A stretch of 7,009 nucleotides of DNA from Chloroflexota bacterium (GTDB lineage: Bacteria > Chloroflexota > Chloroflexia > QHBQ01 > JADMIH01): assembly GCA_015478675.1 (NCBI GenBank), contig JADMIH010000192.1, positions 1 to 7,009 on the forward strand. Reading direction: 5' to 3'. Made by a program: the position numbers and the translations under genes. The notes beneath the pieces are model-generated. The model saw only the letters and a program-made list of their open reading frames with translations. It did not search any database and had not been told where the DNA came from. Below are positions 1 through 4,748 of the stretch, piece after piece; positions within the stretch are counted from its first letter, which is position 1, and every line of letters starts with the position of its first letter.

Positions 1-117
1 AGGGGAGTGTGCCGCGTGCGGAGAGAGGTTGGAGTATTTCCATCGCACAGTAGTGGAGGTCGCAACCCTGAGTAGAGGGGAACTGACTTGTTGGGCAAGA
101 GCCTGGGGCTTTACTCT

Positions 118-1131
118 CTACATGCACTTGAACAGGCTTGGCTGCTTCCCAAGAGTTAGCTTGTAGTTGCCGGCGGGCTGGTTCGGCTGGTCGGTGACAG
201 TGACGTGCAGCGCCAGCACACCCTGGTTGAGGGTGCCTGTGAAGCGCGCAGGGTGAGTTACCTGGTCCTGCCCACCTGCTACCCCGCTTTCGTATACGTG
301 GGTGCCTACCACATCGAACTGGCCGTTGCTATCGAGCATTATAGGCTGTGAGATAGTGCCGTGCGCGCAATCGTATTCTACGGTCGCGCCCTTATCGGTA
401 ACGGTTAGCGCGATGTGCTCACCTCCCCACGTGCCTGCCGGAAGCATGCTGGAGTTGACGCCGCTGCCTGCTATGGGGTACTTTTCCTTATAGCGCAGCG
501 TGCCTAGCTGGGTGAGGAGCACATTATATGGCGGCTGGTTCTCAGGGTGTAACTCAAATACAGCCCTCTCGAAATACTGCACCGTGTATGTTTTGCCATC
601 GAGGTCGCTCTTCTCAGGGAAGCGGTTAGTAAGGGGATAGCCTTGCTGCATGAGGCCGCCGTTTGCTTTCCAGTAGTCGAGGAATTCACCGTTTATGCTC
701 TTGCCCGTCTGCGGGAAAAACATACCCTGAGTGGCAAGGGGGTTCATGGGTGGTGGTGGCTCAGGTGCGCCCTTCGGATACTTCTCTTTGAGGCGAGCCG
801 TACCGAGCAGCGACAATAGTACGTCGTATGGAGGCTGGTTCTCAGGGTGCTTCTCGAACTCGGCCCTCTCGAAATACTGCACGGTATAGCTTTTGCCGTC
901 CACCTCTGAGACTTCGGAGAACTCGTTGCTTATTGGGTACCCTTGCTGTTGGACCCCCCCATGGCTTTGCCAGTAGGTGAGGAAAGTTCCGCACACTGTT
1001 TTACCTGTTTGGGGAAAGGTCTGGCAGCCTGCCTGCTGTGCGGAAGCCTTGTCTGCTTGAGCCCCGAAAGAGGCCGCCAGCGCCAACGTTGTGGCGAATA
1101 CTGTGAAAACCGATAGGATGCGCTTAAACAT
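118..1131 (-). CDS. Exported protein with twin Chloroflexota-type repeats and a WGGEH/DCAHG C-terminal domain
   Basis: This is a predicted 337-residue secreted protein of unknown function. The ATG at 1131 is chosen because AAGGAG (1139-1144) lies 7 bases upstream and a signal peptide begins there directly; the longer frame from 1167 would add 12 residues before it. Residues 1-31 form the signal peptide: basic MFKR, a hydrophobic core at about 5-22, and a likely AxA cleavage site (ASA, 29-31). Two ungapped repeats lie at 39-119 and 139-219, about 69% identical by eye (56/81). Each runs from FPQTGK through GYP, YTVQYFERA and HPENQPPY to KEKYP. A proline-rich linker (APEPPPP) separates them. Residues about 229-337 form another domain with GTWGGEHI, EYDCAHGTI and a terminal FKCM; Cys255 and Cys336 could form a disulfide. 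I recall similar C-terminal domains in uncharacterised secreted proteins of soil bacteria, but could not check. The repeats look like extracellular or wall-facing modules (inference). An export role is well supported; the biochemical function is not. Confidence 0.88.
   Translation of the reverse strand: MFKRILSVFTVFATTLALAASFGAQADKASAQQAGCQTFPQTGKTVCGTFLTYWQSHGGVQQQGYPISNEFSEVSEVDGKSYTVQYFERAEFEKHPENQPPYDVLLSLLGTARLKEKYPKGAPEPPPPMNPLATQGMFFPQTGKSINGEFLDYWKANGGLMQQGYPLTNRFPEKSDLDGKTYTVQYFERAVFELHPENQPPYNVLLTQLGTLRYKEKYPIAGSGVNSSMLPAGTWGGEHIALTVTDKGATVEYDCAHGTISQPIMLDSNGQFDVVGTHVYESGVAGGQDQVTHPARFTGTLNQGVLALHVTVTDQPNQPAGNYKLTLGKQPSLFKCM
475..726 (-). repeat. Coding repeat unit 2 of the exported protein
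   Basis: Encodes residues 136-219 of the exported protein. At DNA level it has diverged from unit 1 at many third positions but keeps identical blocks around GGCTGGTTCTCAGGGTG and CCCTCTCGAAATACTGCAC (plus-strand reading). This indicates an old tandem duplication held together by protein-level constraint, not a recent one. Confidence 0.85.
775..1026 (-). repeat. Coding repeat unit 1 of the exported protein
   Basis: Encodes residues 36-119 of the exported protein. It lies exactly 300 bp from its partner unit, and the 81 residues from FPQTGK to KEKYP align without gaps. This unit carries Cys36 and Cys47, which the second unit lacks, so a local disulfide specific to unit 1 is possible. Part of the Trp/Gly core (YW..HGG) is shared between the two units. 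Confidence 0.85.
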
Positions 1132-1207
1132 AACTGCACTCCTTATTACATTGCCCACTCCGCGCAAGGCCTACTCCGCGCAGGTCGCGTGCTGCATACG
1201 GCTTTAC

Positions 1208-1231
1208 ATGTCACCCGATCATGAGTGACAT
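1208..1231. promoter_or_regulatory. Inverted repeat, operator candidate for the exported-protein gene
   Basis: Perfect 7-bp arms, ATGTCAC (1208-1214) and GTGACAT (1225-1231), are separated by 10 bases. The arm centres are 17 bp apart, a geometry compatible with a dimeric repressor. Read on the minus strand, the repeat begins at the end of a candidate extended -10 element and covers the expected transcription start, the position expected for a repressor site. No regulator gene is visible in the window. The symmetry is seen directly; the operator role is inference. Confidence 0.4.
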
Positions 1232-1238
1232 TATTACA
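1230..1238 (-). promoter_or_regulatory. Candidate extended -10 promoter for the exported-protein gene
   Basis: Minus-strand reading gives TGT followed by AATAAT, an extended -10 pattern with a 5/6 match to TATAAT. No convincing -35 hexamer lies 16-18 bases upstream, which extended -10 promoters can tolerate. Initiation would fall near 1223, giving a leader of about 90 bases before the ATG at 1131. The 186-bp gap after the helicase stop codon also argues for a separate promoter here. Confidence 0.3.
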
Positions 1239-1317
1239 ACGAAATAAAGAGCGAATAGTTGCTTCGATCAACGAGGACTGAGTAATCTTATCGCACTCGC
1301 TGCTTACTCCTGGTTAC

Positions 1318-3963
1318 TCACCCTTTCTCCAATCTGGCTACCCCTGCCAGCAGCCGTTTGGTGCCTGCTTTCTTGAAGAGCACAGTAACTTCTTCATCGG
1401 CGCCGCTGGGCTTGACCGCGAGCACCTGGCCTTCACCGAAGGCGTGGTGTTTTACCCGGTCGCCCACTTTGAAGCCGCGGCTTGCAGGTACGCTGCCCGA
1501 TTGCTCTCTGGCTCGCAGGTCGGCGGCTGAGGTGATATTGAGCCTGCTGTTTTGCTGCTCGCGCTTCTCTTCACGACGTTTCTCGATGCGCGCAGAGCCT
1601 GGGCGCAGCCCTGAAGACTTGCCACTTCCGTAGATGCTGACGCCGTTGCTGAGTATCTCTTCCGCGCTGAAGCCTCGTTCGGGCACCGTATTGTGCTTGC
1701 CGCCATGGATGGCGGGCCTCATAGCTGTACCTACATCGCGGCCTGTGACGAGCTCGGGTGGCAAATCGGCAAGAAAGCGTGAGGGACCGTTCACCTGGGG
1801 CACGCCGTAGAGGGTGCGGCGGAATGCGTATACCAGATAGAGGCGCTGCTTGGCTCGCGTGATGCCTACGTAGGCCAACCGCCTCTCCTCCTCCATCTCG
1901 TTTTCCTGCCCGGCTTCTTCGGCATCTAACGCCCGCTTGTGGGGCAATATCCCCTCGTCCATCCCTACGATAAAGACCACCGGGAACTCAAGCCCTTTTG
2001 CGGCGTGCAAGGTGATGAGGGTTACCGCCTCCTTTTCTTCTTTCAGCGTGTCTATGTCGGACATGAGCGCGACATCTTCGAGGAACTTACCCAGCGCCTC
2101 TGTGGTGGGGAGGTCGGCGTAGTTTTCGGCCACTGTGCGAAGCTCCAGCACGTTCTGCCAGCGCTCCTCGCCTTCATTCGTACCGTCTTGCAACGCCTCC
2201 TGATAGCGCGCCCGCTCCAGCAGCAAATCGAGTAAACCGACCACAGGTAGCTCGCCACGCGAAGCTAAAAGCTCTTCCAGGGTGGAGATCATAGGCGCGA
2301 ACTTGCCCGCAGATACAGCCAGCATGGGCGTGCCCGGCGCCAACTGGTCGGCTTTGTCGCGCTTCTGGTGCTTCATAGCTGTGGTTAGCGCTGTGTACAA
2401 GGGCACGCCGAGCTTTTGGGCGTATACCTCAAGCTCGTTTATCGTCTTCGCGCCTATACCCTTGCCGAGGGGCGTGTTGTTTACCATACGCATGAAGTCA
2501 ACGTTGCTCTCCGGGTTGTGCACTACCTTGAGTATAGAAAGCACATCTTTGACTTCTTTGCGCGAATAGAAGCGCACGCCGCCCACCAGCTGGTAGGGCA
2601 CTTTGTAGAGCATGCAGGCTTGCTCTATTTCGCGTGACTGCGCGTTGGTGCGGTAGGTCACGGCTATATCTTTGCAGTTGTAGCCTGATGAGACGAGACG
2701 CTTTACCTCACGCGCAACGTACTGCGCTTCCTCGCTTTCGTCATAAGCCTCGAAGATGGTGACGGGCAGCCCGGCCTCGTTCTCGGTCCAGAGAAGCTTC
2801 TGCTTGCGCTGGGTGTTCTGGCTGATTACCCTGTCGGCGACCGAGAGGATCGTCTGGGTTGAGCGGTAGTTCTGTCCCAGTACTATCACTTTGGCGTCAG
2901 GATAGTCGCGCTCGAAGTTGAGGATGTTGCGTATATCCGCCGCGCGCCACCCGTAGACACTTTGATCCTCATCGCCTACTACGCACATGTTACGGTGAAT
3001 GCCGGCGAGCATGTTGACCATGATGTACTGCGAATGGTTGGTGTCCTGGTATTCATCCACCAGCAGATGGAGAAATCGTTCCTGATAGCGTCTGAGGATG
3101 GTGGGCTGCTCGGTGAAAAGCTCTATCGTCAGCTTGATCAGGTCGTCGAAGTCCATTGCGCGATTAGCCTGCAACAGCTCCTGGTAGCGGCGGTAGACGC
3201 GTGCCGAGACCTCCTCAAAGTAGGTTTCGGCCTGCCGGAGCGCCTGTTCGGGAGAAGCGAGCACTGTTTTGGCTGCGCTGACCTTGGAGAGGAAACTGCG
3301 TGGCGAGTATTGCTTATCGTCGAGGCCGATATCTTTCATCGCCTGCTTGACGAGGCTTACCTGGTCGTCATCATCGTATATAGCGAAGTCGCGTTTGTAG
3401 CCGATTGCATCAGCATGCTGCCTGAGTATACGCACGCCGAGCGAGTGGAATGTGCCCACCGTGAGGTCTTTCATTCGTGAACCTATGAGACGTTCCAGGC
3501 GCTGTTTCATCTCGGAAGCAGCTTTGTTTGTGAAGGTGACGGCGCAGATGCGGTTGGGCCAGACGTCTTGTGCTTCGATAAGATAGGCGATACGGTGCGT
3601 GAGGACGCGAGTTTTGCCGCTGCCGGGACCTGCGATTATGAGCAACGGTCCTGACACCGTCTCCACGGCCTCTTTCTGCTGAGGGTTTAGCCCTGCGGTG
3701 ATCTGAGCTATGCAGGCTGGATCAGGAATATGTGGGCGTCGTGCGCTTTCTGCGTATGCTCCGGTGTAGAGGGCAGATGCAGCCTCTTCGCTGGGCGCAG
3801 GCGCAGGGGCTTCGGAGAGCCATGCAGGCTCGCCACCTGTGGCCTCAACTCTCTGGGGTTCGGTTGAAGCTTGTTCATATGCCTGTGGAGGGGCGAGGTC
3901 GAGGCTCAGTTGCCGGTCTCCGGCTGCGCTGTCGCGAGCAGCAGGGTCTTTCTTGCTTGCCAA
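1318..3963 (-). CDS. pcrA: ATP-dependent 3'-5' DNA helicase PcrA/UvrD with N-terminal tail
   Basis: An 881-residue superfamily 1A helicase; the family acts in nucleotide excision repair, removal of RecA or stalled RNA polymerase, and replication restart. Motifs in order: Q motif LNPQQKEAV (92-100), Walker A AGPGSGKT (111-118), Ia TFTNKAASEM (143-152), Ib VGTFHSLG (169-176), II LVDEYQDT (301-308), III VVGDEDQSVYGWR (328-340), IV GQNYRST (363-369), V TLHAAKGLEFP (651-661) and VI RRLAYVGITRAKQR (694-707). Residues 831-881 (KVGDRVKHHAFGEGQV) form the Tudor-like C-terminal domain that contacts RNA polymerase in PcrA. No catalytic residue is missing. The start codon is TTG at 3963, supported by AGGAG (3971-3975) 7 bases upstream. 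Family members are usually about 720-750 residues; the excess is a ~90-residue acidic, Ala/Pro-rich tail that includes QLSLDL at 18-23, plus a charged linker (790-830). Separating pcrA from uvrD by name is arbitrary here. Confidence 0.96.
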   Translation of the reverse strand: MASKKDPAARDSAAGDRQLSLDLAPPQAYEQASTEPQRVEATGGEPAWLSEAPAPAPSEEAASALYTGAYAESARRPHIPDPACIAQITAGLNPQQKEAVETVSGPLLIIAGPGSGKTRVLTHRIAYLIEAQDVWPNRICAVTFTNKAASEMKQRLERLIGSRMKDLTVGTFHSLGVRILRQHADAIGYKRDFAIYDDDDQVSLVKQAMKDIGLDDKQYSPRSFLSKVSAAKTVLASPEQALRQAETYFEEVSARVYRRYQELLQANRAMDFDDLIKLTIELFTEQPTILRRYQERFLHLLVDEYQDTNHSQYIMVNMLAGIHRNMCVVGDEDQSVYGWRAADIRNILNFERDYPDAKVIVLGQNYRSTQTILSVADRVISQNTQRKQKLLWTENEAGLPVTIFEAYDESEEAQYVAREVKRLVSSGYNCKDIAVTYRTNAQSREIEQACMLYKVPYQLVGGVRFYSRKEVKDVLSILKVVHNPESNVDFMRMVNNTPLGKGIGAKTINELEVYAQKLGVPLYTALTTAMKHQKRDKADQLAPGTPMLAVSAGKFAPMISTLEELLASRGELPVVGLLDLLLERARYQEALQDGTNEGEERWQNVLELRTVAENYADLPTTEALGKFLEDVALMSDIDTLKEEKEAVTLITLHAAKGLEFPVVFIVGMDEGILPHKRALDAEEAGQENEMEEERRLAYVGITRAKQRLYLVYAFRRTLYGVPQVNGPSRFLADLPPELVTGRDVGTAMRPAIHGGKHNTVPERGFSAEEILSNGVSIYGSGKSSGLRPGSARIEKRREEKREQQNSRLNITSAADLRAREQSGSVPASRGFKVGDRVKHHAFGEGQVLAVKPSGADEEVTVLFKKAGTKRLLAGVARLEKG

Positions 3964-4038
3964 ATCTATGCTCCTGCCTGTGGTCTCTAGCTGGGATGAC
4001 GGTTTGCGTGCCTGGCATATGACGGAGGGGTGCTATCT

Positions 4039-4068
4039 ATTTTACCATTTGAGCAGGCTTAGAGGCAA
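4039..4068 (-). promoter_or_regulatory. Candidate sigma-A-type promoter of the helicase gene
   Basis: Minus-strand reading gives TTGCCT (4063-4068, 4/6 match to TTGACA), an 18-base spacer, then TAAAAT (4039-4044, 5/6 match to TATAAT) preceded by TGG, an extended -10 feature. Transcription would begin near 4032, about 70 bases before the TTG start. The -35 lies only about 22 bp from the MITE-like element, so that insertion would have replaced any upstream activating sequence. Confidence 0.45.
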
Positions 4069-4171
4069 AGCAATCCACATGAGTAAATGTTCAGAGTTGA
4101 GGTGGAGCAACCTTCCTGGGGTATCTGTGCGGGTGTTGCGCCATCTGCCCTCACCTCCCCTCACCCCAAAT

Positions 4172-4197
4172 CCCCCTCCCATGAAGGGAGAGGGGGG
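4172..4197. repeat. GC-rich hairpin in the left arm of the element
   Basis: CTCCC (4176-4180) pairs with GGGAG (4186-4190) around a 5-base loop. The stem continues as CCCC (4172-4175) against the following G-run after a single bulged A (4191). It is the counterpart of the stronger hairpin in the right arm and part of a C-rich sequence starting CCCTCACC. Confidence 0.6.
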
Positions 4198-4220
4198 TTT
4201 AATCACCCTTGTAACCCCGT

Positions 4221-4237
4221 CAGGGGCTTGGCCCCTG
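4221..4237. repeat. Central hairpin of the element
   Basis: CAGGGGC (4221-4227) and GCCCCTG (4231-4237) form a perfect 7-bp stem with a TTG loop, close to the midpoint of the 267-bp element. If transcribed, the whole element could fold into one long stem from the terminal repeats, closed by three smaller hairpins. Confidence 0.6.
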
Positions 4238-4258
4238 TGCACTCAGCAGGAGTAAAGC

Positions 4259-4283
4259 CCCCTCTCCCCTTGTGGGAGAGGGG
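4259..4283. repeat. GC-rich hairpin in the right arm of the element
   Basis: CCCCTCTCCC (4259-4268) and GGGAGAGGGG (4274-4283) form a perfect 10-bp stem with a 5-base loop. CCCTCACCCC...CCCTCTCCC-type palindromes are a common dispersed repeat in several bacterial phyla (from memory). There is no T-run after it on either strand, so I do not call it an intrinsic terminator. Confidence 0.65.
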
Positions 4284-4435
4284 CATGGGGTGAGGGCGGG
4301 TGGCGGTACGCCTGCACAGATACCCCAGGAAGGTTGCTCCACCGCAACTCCTCTGAAAATGGGAAGGATAGTAGTATAGAGGGGTGCTAAATCACTCGTA
4401 TTTTCATCCGTAATGGTGGCCCACAGGGTCATGGC

Positions 4436-4462
4436 TTACTCTGAACAGTTACAGAGTAACTG
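4436..4462. promoter_or_regulatory. Two overlapping, mutually exclusive inverted repeats
   Basis: TTACTCTG (4436-4443) is a perfect inverted match to CAGAGTAA (4452-4459), 8-bp arms with an 8-base spacer. The second arm is also used by another palindrome, CAGTTAC (4446-4452) with GTAACTG (4456-4462), 7-bp arms around AGA. Both cannot form at once. The site lies about 290-310 bases upstream of the transketolase ATG and just right of the mobile element. It could be a protein-binding site or chance symmetry; no partner regulator is visible. Confidence 0.35.
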
Positions 4463-4600
4463 ATACCTTATGGCCGACGCCGAAGATGTTACATTAGCCG
4501 GATAGCAGATCGCGACACCTCAACTATGGGTTTCGACTTTTGAGGGATGATCGTTGCTCTCATAAGTAAAGTATCTTGTGCAAAGTGGTCTCCCTTTTTG

Positions 4601-4647
4601 TTGGCACATTCAGTGCTGTTATGGTATTTGGAAAGTATATAAATATA
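4601..4647 (+). promoter_or_regulatory. Weak promoter candidate for the transketolase gene
   Basis: TTGGCA (4601-4606, 5/6 match to TTGACA) is followed after 18 bases by TATTTG (4625-4630, 3/6). Just downstream is the A/T-rich stretch TATATAAATATA (4636-4647), which includes TATAAA but has no good -35 at 16-18 bases. The local A/T richness against a GC-rich background suggests a promoter somewhere here; the exact elements are uncertain. Confidence 0.28.
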
Positions 4648-4674
4648 TGCGAGATGCACATAGTAGCATACAAC

Positions 4675-4695
4675 AGCGGACGGCTTAGGTCCGCT
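4675..4695 (+). promoter_or_regulatory. Leader hairpin upstream of transketolase
   Basis: AGCGGAC (4675-4681) and GTCCGCT (4689-4695) form a perfect 7-bp stem with the 7-base loop GGCTTAG. It ends 53 bases before the ATG and would be in the 5' leader if transcription starts near the A/T-rich stretch. There is no U-run after it, so it is not a classic terminator or attenuator. It could stabilise the mRNA or bind a protein; the function is unknown. Confidence 0.4.
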
Positions 4696-4748
4696 AAATT
4701 ACCCCGATTGGGTTATCTACCCCTATCCATTTGACCTGGGAGGTTCAT

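Larger units (their letters stand above)
4090..4356. mobile_element. MITE-like non-coding element with long terminal inverted repeats
   Basis: The two ends are long inverted copies. The core is a perfect 30-bp inverted match between 4101-4130 and 4314-4343. Towards the outside the match continues to TCAGAG/CTCTGA at the tips with one mismatch and a 3-base indel. Inward it continues imperfectly for about 27 bp (20/27 by eye) and then through related GC-rich hairpins. AAATG occurs immediately outside both ends (4085-4089 and 4357-4361), consistent with a 5-bp target duplication, though five bases alone is weak proof. There is no transposase or any credible coding frame inside. This is the structure of a miniature inverted-repeat element, presumably mobilised in trans. 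Alternatively it is two dispersed palindromic repeats that landed in opposite orientation. Confidence 0.72.
3964..4748. other. Divergent intergenic region between helicase and transketolase genes
   Basis: These 785 bp contain no credible gene. The short open frames across 4040-4430 run through the inverted repeat element and have no ribosome-binding site or recognisable product. Contents from left to right: helicase ribosome-binding site and promoter (3971-4068), MITE-like element (4090-4356), two overlapping inverted repeats (4436-4462), a stretch at about 4463-4600 in which I see nothing definite, a weak transketolase promoter candidate (4601-4647), a leader hairpin (4675-4695) and the transketolase ribosome-binding site (4738-4743). 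Confidence 0.85.

Noticed and set aside
98..113. Small hairpin AGCC-TGG-GGCT after the exported-protein gene as terminator
   Set aside because: Only a 4-bp stem is solid and there is no T-run on the minus strand after it. Nothing else is recognisable in positions 1-117.
1279..1320. TGAGTAA (1279-1285) and TTACTCA (1314-1320) as a terminator for the helicase gene
   Set aside because: The arms are 28 bases apart, the stem is A/T-rich, one arm overlaps the stop codon, and no T-run follows on the minus strand.
2962..3480. 172-codon open frame on the plus strand, antisense to the helicase
   Set aside because: Covers the motif Ib-III region of the helicase on the opposite strand; the predicted protein matches nothing recognisable.
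4090..4356. CRISPR array or toxin-antitoxin locus in the repeat-rich gap
   Set aside because: The repeats are inverted, only two copies, with no regular spacers, and no small genes are supported.
4042..4432. Short open frames on both strands in the intergenic region
   Set aside because: They run through the inverted repeats, so the same peptide (QPSWGICAGV) appears from opposite strands. This is repeat structure, not coding.
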